64,000 bases of DNA. Source: Apostichopus japonicus (Eukaryota; Echinodermata; Holothuroidea; Aspidochirotida; Stichopodidae). The notes under the pieces are model-generated. The model was not told the DNA's origin. It made no database searches and was given only the letters and a program-made list of their open reading frames with translations. The DNA is taken from NCBI RefSeq assembly GCF_037975245.1, contig NC_092564.1:6703984-6767983 (forward strand). Reading direction: 5' to 3'. Both the position numbers and the translations under genes were made by a program. The first letter of the stretch is position 1. Each line of letters starts with the position of its first letter. Below are positions 12,720 to 26,300 of the stretch, piece by piece.

Positions 12720-13000
12720 TGTGTAGTTGAAATAGCTTATAATAAAGTACATAATAGCTAACAATAAAGTACATAATAGGTAATATTATAGTGCAGAGTA
12801 GCTATTAATAAAATACAGAATAGCTAACAATTAGAGTATACATAATAGCAAATAATAAGGTACAGAATATCTTATAATAGATAACAGCATAGCTAATAAT
12901 AAAGAATGTAATTGCTAGCCTAATAATGAAGTATATAATATATAGCTAATGATAAAGTATGTTATAGCAATTATAGGTAATAGTAAAATACAACAATTAT
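12720..13000 (+). repeat. Degenerate minisatellite of about 22 bp (AATAGCTAATAATAAAGTACA-like)
   Basis: About 12 imperfect copies of AATAGCTAATAATAAAGTA with spacing near 20-26 bp. Early units (about 12730-12780) are the most alike; later units drift. Confidence 0.8.
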
Positions 13001-13129
13001 TTAATTACATACTCTTTACGTAAATAGCTAATGATATTAAACAGAAGTATTTTTTTTAAATATTTTACAGTATGAAACGATAATTTACTCAAGTTCAAAA
13101 TATTTTAAATGCAGTTTAATTTACTGGAA

Positions 13130-13156
13130 TTTTTTTTTTTTTTTTTGGGGGGGGGG
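13130..13156 (+). repeat. Abrupt T-run to G-run junction
   Basis: About 17 T followed directly by about ten G and then TTAGG. Same architecture as at 4573 and 25731. Confidence 0.85.
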
Positions 13157-16100
13157 TTAGGCCTATTAAGTGTGGGGTAAAGGAGGGATCAATTTCGAAG
13201 GAGGAAAATAATAAGTGCATGCGCTTTCGACACGCACCATATATTCATATAGTCATGTAACCTTATGTATCACGAAATTCATTCGATCTAATGTTTACTG
13301 ATGAAGATTAAAATTATCCTAAACCATTTTTCACTCCTTGTTTTTCAATTCTTACTACCGGGAATCGTTGCTAACATTCCGCATTGAGCATTTGGTTGAG
13401 TACCGATAAAGCAACGGTATTCTGTGCTGTACCCTTCTCCTCCCTACCTCCCTCCCTTCCGCCCTCTCTCCCCGCGACCTTATCATATTTTGCCGCCTAC
13501 GTTCGTACTGATGACGTCATAAATCGTCCGACACCGGGGAAAGTAAAATGTGAATCTTTACGCCTGCCTGACATTTAAAAACATTGACCAAGTATAACTC
13601 GGCTATGCTTTGAAGTGCAGTCGATAAGATATTGAATCCAATTAGGCGGTAACACATTGCAGCAACATTTGGTATGATTAATATCACTTTACGGCTATTG
13701 AAGAGAGAATTTATGTGTTCGATAAATTGACCTTATACAGACCATCTTTCTGTATCTAACTGATTTAACATTATGCTAAAAAAAAAGGACTTGAAGTTTT
13801 CAAACTATACCCAGACATTTAGGAGGGTCATAAAAGGATGAAGTACCGGTACATTGTGTAACAAAAATTGCTTGGAATTGTTCTGCATTCTGAGGTCAGA
13901 ACCAGATAAAAATGTATCATTATTTAGTTTAACAATACACCTGGCAACATCCGAGATATAGATTTCGTCTTTGCTTTTCTTAATGATGTAAAAATCATTT
14001 ATCCACTGATGAAACAAGTAATATTGTTGAAAATATAAATGGCAACTTTATTGGCAACTAAACAACCATTCCAAATACATATACATTTTTGTCAAGGATA
14101 AATCTTCAAAAAAGTAAGGAAGGAATGCTTTGGCAGTCATTTACCATTATGACATCAAGGACCACCTACTAAGATTCACTCCCTGCAATAAGAAAGAGAT
14201 TGTCCGATAAAAAAATAATTTACTATCGACCAACGATATCTAAGTTAGAAACAACATTTTGATATTGATTTTTTTTCAAGAAATACTTAAGAATACTTGT
14301 CTCTTTGATGTAAGTGACACTTTTTTAAATGTTGTTTACACTTCATAATCTGGTCGATAACATTTTGCGATGTTTTGAATTTCGTCAACGATAAGTATCT
14401 CATCAATATTCATTCATATTAATTCAGTGAAAAATACTGGAGATTTTTCTTTTTAATCTCCTTATCCACTTTGTTGTTCGAGTATCTGTCAAATGTAATC
14501 CCAATTATTCAAAACAAAAGAAGTAACAAAAACAAAACAAATGCAAAACAAAACAAGGAAGAAAGAAAGGAAAAACTTAGCCCTCATACCTACTAAAGCA
14601 TGTAGCAATATGCATATTCATATGTTGGTAATTTCAGAAGAATACTACCTAAATAGGAACAATGCTAGTCTATTAGCTGGGCTCGAAATATAACTTTAAT
14701 TTGTAACCTTCTTGTGTAGAAGTTAAAACGTATTTCATCATTTTTTAATTGGTTCATTTTCCTCAAATATATTAAAAATATTCTCTAAAGATTAATGGAA
14801 CGTATGTCATACTGACCGAGATATTTGTTTTGCCGATTTTTTATATTTTTTTATATTCCATTATTATTATTATTTGTTTTATTAAACATCACTAAGGTCT
14901 GCATTTTGGCCAAGTTTTGAATATCCATTTACATGCAAAATAGACCATTTTAAAAGAAAAATCGCTTCTTTGTATTCTCTAGTTTTGTGTATAACTCAAT
15001 TTTAAGCCAAACGTATACGTAGGTCTATGTATTTCATTGTAACGAAAAAACGGCCACTGGATCAACAAGATCATTCTTAATTATAGTTAAATCAAACTAA
15101 ATCACACCTGTACTTTATGATAAAAAAGTCAAATTGTTGGAGTAATATCAAAATGTTTTTTTTTTCTTCTAAAGCATAGAACGGTATCTTGTAACTTCAG
15201 ACATAAAGTACGAACATAAAATATAATAAAACAAGTAATATTCTTCCACAATTTTCAATGTCAAACGCTCCATTAAATTTGAAACTCAAGGCAACTAAAC
15301 TATACCTGTATTAGTCAACCAAAATTTATTTTCATTTTCATACCCTTTTGGTATTCTTCCGTGAAACGGACTCCTGGAAAATCAATTTTCCCAAAACCTC
15401 ATTTGAAAATCTTAATGAGAAAATCTTGATTTTGTTTTTGTGGTTCAGTCGTAGACAACTGCACTTTTTTCTTGACATCTTTCACAATACTTAAAAAGAA
15501 AAACGTCTGTCCATTTATTTGAAACGATAATGTACTTATATTGGCAAAATGTAAACAAAATTCCCCAAAGAATATGTCGGTAAAATGTCGACTGTTGCTC
15601 TAATTTCGTGCCAATTGAAAGATATATTGTTAAAATTTTGAAAAGGTCAAGTGCAAACAGAGGGTCACGTAAGTACACGCATGCAGTGGAAACGATATGT
15701 ATAGGCTAGATATATGCATATAAAGCTATGTATAGGAGGGAAAATAGGCAAAACATCAGGTGCATAATATACGGTTTTTACATGACAGGTGTGGGAGCTT
15801 CGTGGGTGATGTTATGTGCTGGGGCAAACTAAGGCTAAAGATATACTACAGCCGTGTGGTACAATGGTACGGTTACGTACGTAAGAAAAGCATTGAATTC
15901 TAAAGGATGAACCAACTATAGGGGTTAGTATTGGCCTACACTATTTGGACAATTTCTAATGAAAACATTTAACTTAATACTTAGAACGGGTTTTTTTGTT
16001 CTGTAAATAGGCTACACCAATAACGTGCACGGTATTTCAATGGTGTGTATGTAGGCCTGTGTGTGTGGGGAGGGGGGGGGGATAGGGGGATTTTAAATTA

Positions 16101-16717
16101 CTCACCATGAATGATTTAGGTAGGGGCATGGATCGTTATGGGAGATCGTCCTGGGCCCAGAGAAATGGTATAATTCTTTGAATTTCTTTCTCGAATGAAG
16201 TTAAAAATATCCCCGACTAAACGTTTTCACCGAACTGACTATTAGGCCAGGGGATCATGTCTCCAACCCCTGCGTACACCATTGGGCTACATTCATATAA
16301 ATATATTTTTGTAATGTTATCCATATAATGCATATACATTGAGCAATGTATGACGTACGTATAAGGTAACAAACAAACATGAATGATTATGGGGCAGGTG
16401 GCATTTTTATTTTGAATTATATTGTTACAGAATTGCACACAGTAAACCCCTTGAATGTACATTTGGAAAATTCTAAGCCAGCAAAACATTAATGTGATAG
16501 GCATACAACATGTTTCAAGCAGCGTAATTCGCATTGAAATTACAACACCAAAATGTTGTTAGTACCACGTGACAAGAAGTAAAAACTTGATATCTGAAGA
16601 TTAGACTAATCAGTTACACAAATCCTCCAAAACCCCAAGGGTTTCATACTGATTAAAACAATATTAAAAGAAATTTATTTAGGATTTCTTCAGTAGATTA
16701 AAATGATACTAACTTTT
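13157..16717. other. Gene-free interval
   Basis: AT-rich sequence with a pyrimidine-rich stretch at about 13436-13475, an ACAAAA-type run near 14515-14560 and a G-run near 16069-16081. No gene, RNA or transposon recognised. Confidence 0.55.
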
Positions 16718-16774
16718 GGGGTGGAAGGTTGGCGGGGCGGGGAGGGTGGGGGGGGGGTTACCTGTATAGATGTA

Positions 16775-16812
<38 letters not shown>

Positions 16813-16893
16813 TGTAAATAGATGTATATAGACGTATATAGATGTAAATAGATGTATATAGACGTATAAAGATGTGTATATATGTATATAGAT
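16718..16893 (+). repeat. G-rich tract followed by a (TA)n and 30-bp GATGTATATA microsatellite
   Basis: A G-rich tract (16718-16757) is followed by TA repeats and then a 10-bp unit GATGTATATA arranged in a 30-bp higher-order unit (GATGTAAATA, GATGTATATA, GACGTATATA). Copies start at 16811 and 16841, with a decayed third at 16871. Confidence 0.9.
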
Positions 16894-19800
16894 GAATTGG
16901 GTTTTAAGAAATTTTCTTCTGGTTTGATAGTATCGTGGATATACTATTCTGTACTTTAACAGTTCTATAAGACTTCAAATAAAATGCCAGAAATATCCTG
17001 GTAGATTAAATTATATTGTCAAAACGCAATTAAAAAAGCGTCCTAGGCACAAAAGAAGAATGACAACGACAGCAATAAACAACAACAACAACAGCAATAA
17101 AAAATATACTACTAGCATGTTCTCAAGTATTTGCATTGTCCATTTTTAACTACTTTTTGAAATTTTACCGCCATTTTCCACTCAAATATAAATCAAATAA
17201 AAATGTAACAAATTTAGCCGTTGATTTCCTACCATACATATTTCCAAAATTCCCGCCTTCTTCTCTCATAATCAACTCTTTTTCTTGATTTTCTCTCAAC
17301 ATTGAAAAAGTTCCATAGATAATGTTAATATTAAAATTATGCATGTTTGTTTTCATACCGGCTTACCTGTAAATTATCGATATATTTCAGTTCGCGTGGA
17401 GCGTATATATGGGTACGTTGGTATCAAAACAAATTCGGCGAGGTTTTCTAGGCTACAAAAGTTTACTGATTTAACCTCTTTCACCTTTCCTATGTTCGAA
17501 TCGGAAGTCAAGCAAACTCCGAGTGTCACGTGATGACCTTTTTTTGTCTCTCCACTGAATATTTGTATTAAGAAACGTAACAAGAATAGCAAAACATGTT
17601 TTAATCAAAACATGATCTTATACAGACAAATCCTCCTTGTAGGAGGTAAACATGTAACCCGAACAAGGAGGGAAAGAATAGTCATACATAGGATAAAGGC
17701 GGCGTCTTGGTTTGAAATTGATCAATATTTCAATGCTAATCAATAATATAATCCCATAGAAAGTAACTCATTAGTTTGTATAGTCAAATGTCATTTCAAA
17801 TAGTGAAAGTTGAAAATTTTGAAATCAATTGCCTCAACATTTTTTATTCACTGCTAAGAAAAGTCCCTGGCCTACGAAAAGTTAAGGATTGAATCAAATC
17901 CATTAAGTACTTACTCTGTGTCAATCATTTGGTGAAACAAAGTCGAGAAGGAAGTTTTAGTTTGGTTAATTATAATCTTATTTTAAGAAATTACTTGTAT
18001 GTTTGTAAGAAATTCCGACCCAATTCTAAATGCATCTATAGATACTATTTTCTGTAAAGGGACCATATAGAAATCGATATATAGTAATGGAATTAAGTAC
18101 AATCAAGCATACATTATTCTCAACTACCCGCCCCCCCCCTATCCCCCTGCCACTTCCCCTTACCTACCCAACCAAATGTGCACTTACTATTAAAGGTTGA
18201 GTGTCGCATACTGCTAGGCATTTTGTATATTGGAGATTTAGAAGTAAGTTTTGGGAACTTTTTAGTCATTTCATCAAGTTTGAAAGAACCTGTTTTGGTT
18301 TTCACTAATTAAACTTTACGTCAAATGAATGAAACTTGCTGTATAGAACACTATGATGTAAATCCATTCGTCCTAACAAAAAGTGAAATGATTGGGTGAA
18401 AATTTTAACTTCAAAACAAAAGGATTAATATGCAAAATTTACTATTTTTACACATTGTTGGGTTTTGTTTTGAAAGATATGAAATGATTTACTTGCATTT
18501 AACCCTCTCTCGTGAGGTTAATTCAACAAACTAACAGTATAGTAACTACTTGTGTAATGATGGAGACGATACGAATATAGGAAACTATACCCGATGCAGT
18601 ACAAAATGCTGGGAAAGAGAAGTTTGTTCTCTTTCTCTCAATTCTTTTAGGGGAGGGAGGAGGGGGTGGGGCGTGGGCAGTGAAAATGTTGGTGTGCGCA
18701 GCTTTTTAATTAGAATATACCGGTATTGGTCCCAATAGACGAAAAATTTAACATCTATAGAGAAAATTGTGTTCTTATCATAAGTAAACAAACGATACTA
18801 TAAAGTAAATATTATAATTCGATTTCAAACTTCATCGTTTTAAAATTTGACTTATGTTGATGTCAATGAAAGAAAAAACAGCAACACTAAACAGAGGAAT
18901 GAATATTACCTAATGAGTAAGAGTGTGAGTATTTCCTGAATCGGAAAAGAAAGTTGTAAATTGACAACGTAAATATTAATTTATTCCATTTTCCATAAGG
19001 TATCAAAATGACTCTATAGTGGTCATTTAAAATTTATATCAACATATAGTCTAAGCATTTTGCTTTTGAGACGAAGCTAACGGGTATAGACACCCTTAAG
19101 TTTACGTTTGGTTTCAAAGGTAAAAAGCTCGCATGAAATACCACAATACTTGTAGTAGCCTTAATTTATATCACAAGTTCTTAAGGCCCCGAGATATAGA
19201 AATTGTATCTCTTAAATATGTCACAATATTGGAGTCATTCCTGTTATTAATGATAAACCACAAATCTAACAAGCATAGCATACTATACATCAGTTTTCGG
19301 GTATTCTCTTGGTAGATTTATACATATTACAAATAGATATCCGAGCTACGTGAAAGAAAGATTTATCTCTTGACAGGAAAGGGGGTGGGGGGGGGGGGTA
19401 TTGCACCACCTCGAAATAATTTCCTAACACTTGTCCCAACAAAAAAAAAAGCCTACATGCACCATAATAAATTACTTTTGTAGAGATTTAAAACGGGGTA
19501 ATCGCTGGAACCTACTAATTCCCCATATAAGGATAACGTCACAACAACTTGAATATTTGTACAAGCAGGCACAACTCAATGCTATTGATATGATAATTTG
19601 TCATAGAAAAATGACTTGAACAAGTCTAAAACATTGTACAACAGGCCCACTAGTACATAACATTTATATTGTTGTTGCCGTACATACATTCTATTTTCTT
19701 CGAAGTTAATGATGTTAACAAAATATGGAAAGTTTTAACAGTAGATATATTCTAATTCTCTTGTTTTCGTAAAAAATATTATTTGATTCGACTGTAGGAA

Positions 19801-20289
19801 TATTTAGAAAGAGAGAGAGAGAGACAAATGGATAGCTGAACATGTTCTTCTTCCGAACCTCCTATAACATCACATATTAAACAAATAATATTTCCTTTAC
19901 ATATTTTTAGACTTTGACATATCTCTCATAAACGGGGGAATTTTTAGGAACTTAGGGATTCTTACATCTTTTGAGATAATTCTTCATCACAAATATGAAT
20001 CAGTATATGAATTATAAAAGGCTGTGGAGCTTTTTTCTTTCTTATTGTATTAAAACAAAAACTAATCCAGTGTATACAAATGTAATCGTGTTATGGAAGA
20101 AACTTTGTTCGGACAAAGGTTGGTCATCTACGCATTTAACTCTATATGATTATCACGAAAATATGCATGATTTCTTACTGGAATGTAATTGTACAAAATA
20201 AAACTTAAAACTATAAAATGTCGATTAAATGGTTTGTAACACGATGCGAAATAAACCATAAATTGTGTTTTTTTCGTGATGCTACATAT
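16894..20289. other. Gene-free interval
   Basis: No supported gene. It holds CAA runs near 17080-17095, a C-run at 18131-18138, G-rich tracts near 18651-18671 and 19380-19398, and a short GA run near 19812-19823. Confidence 0.55.
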
Positions 20290-20560
20290 CGATACCATAT
20301 CGAAAATATGTTGAATTATTATTTGCATTATCCGAATTCAGGCTTTCAAAACGATGCATTGTTCTTAGCACATGTAATATGTAAATAATAATATGTAAAT
20401 AATAATATCCTTATTCGTTATGCAATATATGTGCATACAATATCGAAAATATGTTGATTTCATATTTGCACTATGCGAATGTGAATTTTAATTTGTCAAA
20501 CACTGTTCAGGCTTTCCAAACGATTCATTTGCTCTAAGCACATGTAATATGTAGCTTTGT
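20290..20560 (+). repeat. Diverged tandem duplication with an offset of about 143 bp
   Basis: The block ATATCGAAAATATGTTGA, then TATTTGCA-TATGCGAAT, CAGGCTTTC-AAACGAT and AGCACATGTAATATGTA occurs from about 20297 and again from about 20440 in the same order. The second copy carries an extra insertion of about 20 bp and the spacer contains a doubled AATAATATGTAA. No coding sign. Confidence 0.75.
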
Positions 20561-22316
20561 ATCACATGAAGCCGATATTAATTCCAAGTTTTGAATTCTT
20601 ATAGGTCCCATCTATATACATTGAACATACATTATCAAAATCCTCGCTGAATCAATGCGACCAACATAAACAAAACAAAATGAGCGGATTGGAAACATTT
20701 TATAATATCTCTTTAGTTGAAACCCTCAGTCATTTATGATATGTTTATTTGCTTCTTTGACTGGCAGATGTAAGAGCCAAAGATAATAGCAAAAGAAAGG
20801 GAAAAAAGTGAAATGAAATTTGTTCAGGAGAATATGCATAAATATATAGCGGTTTAATAAACTTTGACAAGACATAATCAACAGTTTTGTAAAATAGTTC
20901 GTAAACCGATTCGTGAATTATATTGTGTGCATGTGTGTCAAAATGTTCTAACTTTAATAACCATATATATATGCAGCGAGTATACTAGATGACAGAGCAA
21001 GGTATGTTTTAGCGTAGACATTAAGTTCTAAGTGCTTCATTTCGAGCAATAATTACAATATCTCTTGAGGTTACATGGTTACTTGATAGCAAATTTGTGA
21101 TATGCTAACACTTACCCACCCAACCCCACCCCGTTCCACCCATCTGCTCATCCAATATAGCGAGATCCACACCCTCCCTAAGTTCGTTAGATACCCACCC
21201 GAGTATACTCACTAAAATAAGATTATTTTATTTCTCGCATGTTCATTGCCAGATCGCTAACGACATATTTTGAGGAATGTCGGGAAACTAGATAAAAAAT
21301 AATAAACAAAAAACCTCGGAAAGTATGATTAGAGATGTAATTTATAATGCATTTATCTTAACCGTCCATTATATCTTCACGGTTTTGAAAATTTATCCTA
21401 TCATGTCGAGGAATATGATAGCATGTTTTCCTAGCGGTTTAATAACTTTTTATATATAAATATGAATTATAGAAGGAACACAAAAAGAGTATAATTTAAT
21501 TATATCACCGAACAAACCAAAAGGTTATTGCACATTCGGTTTTTCTTCTTCTTCTGCTTGTGTCAATGTATTATAAAAGATTAGTACAATTTCCTTGAAG
21601 TCTTCCTTACAACTCCGCCGGAAATTATTACAAAAACATTACAAATTATAACTGAGGTTGTCACATGTTTAAAACCAGTCCTGTGACGACTTCGTGATTT
21701 CATTTCTGACAAATTTCGTTTGGATATTGCCAAAGAAAACTTGATCAGCCATGCATGTGAATATCAATTTTTCTGCATTAGTATCTTTGCATAGCATGAC
21801 ATTTTGATGGGAAATGTGTTAATTAAAGCTGAAATTTTAAACTGAAACTTGCCATCTTTCAGACCAAGTTCTATGATAGTTGGATTGTCCTAGATTTGAC
21901 GGAAAGGGCTGCTTGGTTAAATCAAGTTGACTGCTATAGATTAGCGAGTAATAAACATTTAATACCAAGAACAGTAAATTGTGTGTCCCACACATGTAAT
22001 TATATTCATATATGTTTCATTTAAAAACTTTTGAATAAAATAATGCCTTCATCGTTCCCAATATAACCGGTTATGTTATCATATTCATCACGTATTCCCG
22101 TTTCATGTATCAGTATGTGCACCACCAGATTGTATCAATTTTTAAGCGGGAAAAAATCTGGTTATATTATCCGGATTTTGCTTCATTTTTTCCATAAACC
22201 ATCTTATTTTATTCCCGCCGCTTTCTGGGTTGAATCGAAGGAAATTGAGTTGTGATCACAACCAATACGGCATACAAGTTTGCAAAATAAAAACGAGGCA
22301 TATGGGAATCGCCACC
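20561..22316. other. Gene-free interval
   Basis: AT-rich, with a C-rich stretch near 21115-21180 and a CTT run near 21545-21557. Nothing recognised. Confidence 0.55.
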
Positions 22317-22693
22317 AACTAAGGCAGGGTTTCCCTAACTGTATCCCCCCCCCCCCAACCCCCTGTGGATGTCAGAGTTGTCCACGAACCCCCAACTTTT
22401 CGAGACACGATCTGAGTCATTATTATACTATAATACGCAAAACAGTGCTTCGTAAAAGATAAAGTTCATAGTGTAATAAAAATGCATGGTACGGTACTAC
22501 TATGGCAACATATGCGTATGGAACGCGAAAAGAGTTTGCCGATACGTACGACTATATGATATATTAGATTTTAGTTCAACAAAAAGTAATCTAGTTTTGA
22601 CTTTCAGAAACGTCTCACGAACCTCCTGGGATGGACTCACGCACCCTCTGGGATGGACCCAAGCACCTCAGTTAGGGAACCCCTGAACTAAGG
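22317..22693 (+). mobile_element. Non-autonomous hAT transposon with 17-bp TIRs and a perfect 8-bp TSD
   Basis: The left end at 22325 reads CAGGGTTTCCCTAACTG. The right end, 22669-22685, read on the minus strand is CAGGGGTTCCCTAACTG, so 16 of 17 TIR bases match. The flanks are identical 8-mers, AACTAAGG at 22317-22324 and 22686-22693. An 8-bp target duplication plus a CAGGG terminus is diagnostic of the hAT superfamily. The element itself is 361 bp, too short for a transposase and without a coding frame, so it must have been moved by an enzyme encoded elsewhere. Subterminal CACGAACC and CTGGGATGGAC motifs recur inside. The intact TSD and TIRs suggest a relatively recent insertion. Confidence 0.93.
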
Positions 22694-23393
<700 letters not shown>

Positions 23394-26300
23394 CACGTAC
23401 AATCTTTCCTATATCTTAATAAACAGAAAAAGAACAATAAACGGTACTTTTTTTGGCAAAATGTTTACAAGTGAAAAAAATGAAATCAGTTTGTACTGAC
23501 AAAATCAGGTGATAAGGCACGTGACTTTATTAATTCGATTGAATGTACACTTCTGTGTTTTGAATTAGGACAATATGTCTAAAATAGCCAGTTTATATTT
23601 TGTGCATGAGACAGAGTTTACTAAATACGCCCTTTGAACGTTTTTCAACTAATCGCAAGATATTTAACTAATATGTAAAAGCTATACCAATGTTTCGAAT
23701 GGCTGCAACGAACCTTGTTTATTGTTGTTAATTTCATGCAATATTTAAGGAAAAAACTAGTTTAAAAAACAAAGGTTCTGCTGAAACTTTTACCCCATTT
23801 TACCTCACTTTTTATTCCTTCTCAATTAATCAACAAAAAACCTAAATTCATAATTTTATGATCATATCACATGATAAAAAAACAAAAATATAATAACGGG
23901 TAGTTACTGTGATAGTTTTCTTCAGGACTTTAACGTTTTGAACTCAAATTTCATATATTCTAGTTGAAAACCTTATAAATACAAAATAACTTGTTAATTA
24001 AGACAGAAAAGGCAAATACCAGCAACTTCAAAATGGCATAAATGGCAAAATGGCATAAATTTCCCAACGGACTCAGAAGATATGGAAATTTTAAATGTGA
24101 CATAGTAAATGTTTCGAGAACTGCAAAACCACTCTCACTATATCGTTTGGTCCAATCCTAAGTTGTTCTCTTCTTGTGTTCATCTCATTTATTATGCTAA
24201 TTTACATGTTATTGTCAATACAGATTATTTTGAGTGAAATTCATGATTAGGGATCAATCAGGGACAATGTTTCCTTTTACTTTGAAAGAAATACTTTTCA
24301 TCAAATATGCTTAGATATAAAGGAAGAAACTAAGACAAAAAGAGGAAACATAATTGTTGAAACTTTCTTTAGTAGAAATGTACAGAATGGTATGATTGTT
24401 CCTCTTTTATAAAATAAAAATTTGTACTTCCAGTAAGAGGACAAACTTATAGAAAAACAAAGAAAAACTGAAGCATTTGATGGTCTTGCAATTAAGAACG
24501 CAATAGTTTGCGTGTAACAAAAGAAGCGTTGATATGATGTATGAATGTCCAACCCCGTTAGATTACATTTGTGTCTCGTTATGGAACTATTAATTGACTT
24601 GTTATACCAAATATGGAATCATTATGTTTATTCAGCATCTACCCAGATACAGTTTTCGATTCGCGTAATAGTGGTTATTTTATTAATTTTTGAAACTAAG
24701 AATATGTTTTGCCAGATTTTTATCTTGAACGTAATGACTTCCAGATGGCTACTTTATATGACGTTTTCCATTCAATACATACTTTAAAACATAAAACCAC
24801 TTCATTAAACTCTTACCATGCACTTAAAAAACAAATTCAAAGCACCTTACAATGAATAGTTAACTATGCAGTTGCCAAGGAAACCGTAAACATAAGGATA
24901 ATTGGATAAACAACTGTCGTTAATACGTTATGGTATGTATGGATCAGTTCTGCGAAACTTGGGTTTTTGCTTTTAGGGGACTTCGATACAAAAGTTTCAA
25001 AAGCAAACATTAATAGCAAACACGTGAAAAGTAACTTTTTTATCATCTATAAACAAATATAATAACATATTAATTGAAGACATAATCGTATCAAATTGTC
25101 TTTAACTCGGAATAAGAACTATTTTTTTCTTCTTTACATTCGATATATTTACACTTTACATTTTTAACACACAAACGATTAAATTTTATACACCTAATGT
25201 GGATTGGTTTCCAAACAATGTTTATCATTTAATGCTCTAAGAATTGAAAACGTTTAGCCAAATCTTATTCTTGAATTGATTAGGAAAGTATTCAGCTTGA
25301 ATAGTCACAAATATTAACTATATTAAAGAGAAGAAAAATTGAATCTTTCTATAGAACGACAACATAAATAATTAAGGCACAATTAATCTTTTTGTTTAGT
25401 TTCGTACATTATTATTTTCTTAGAATGAACTCGGAATCACAAAGGAAATCTAATGCATTTGTCGTTCTAATAATAAAATAATACTGTAGTTAGAAATAAG
25501 TGCGATAGACGATATGGAGTTGAGCATTTCTGCTATTCATAATCAAAATTTCTATATTTTTACAAACAGATTAGTCTATTCATAATAGAAAAAAAACATT
25601 GTACAAATTTCAATACATTGTACAAAGTTTAATACTTTACTTTATGCTGTAAATACAATAGAACACAAAATGACTACCCTGTGGTAATTATGAGAGTTAG
25701 ACAGATAGTCATAATTCCTATAGTGAATACTTTTTTTTTTGGGGGGGGGGGGGTTAAACCTACATAGTTAGTATAACTATATATAAAGCCTTCTTATGTA
25801 TTCATAATTTTAACATTAAAATATAGAACTTTTTTTCATTGAGAGAGAAAACAGGAAGTTAATTTTCTTATAGATGTCGGCTTTAATGGTAACAAAATGC
25901 GAACCGAGGAAAGACTGACAGATTGGTCGCTGCATTAACTTTTTATACTAATGTCCTGTATTAAGCTATTTACACTAAATTTCCCAAATGAATGCCTAGG
26001 TCTGATTTACCCGAATAACATGATACACATATTTACCCCAAGATAAAGCATTTGTTTGAAAAAACATCGTTATTCTGACTCACACATTTAAAGCCTAATT
26101 TAATTCAACAAACGGTGTCTTCTTTGTACACATCATTGCTCCAACTTCCTCCTCTCCACCTCCCCTTGTATGACCCCCTGCTCCCCTTCCTCCTTCACCC
26201 TAAATTTTGTCCTCTCAAAACATCTCCACAAAAATATTCTGTCAAGTTTCTTATCAAATAAGGACGAATAAATCGGGATTTTTTTTCCCCATTTGATTTT

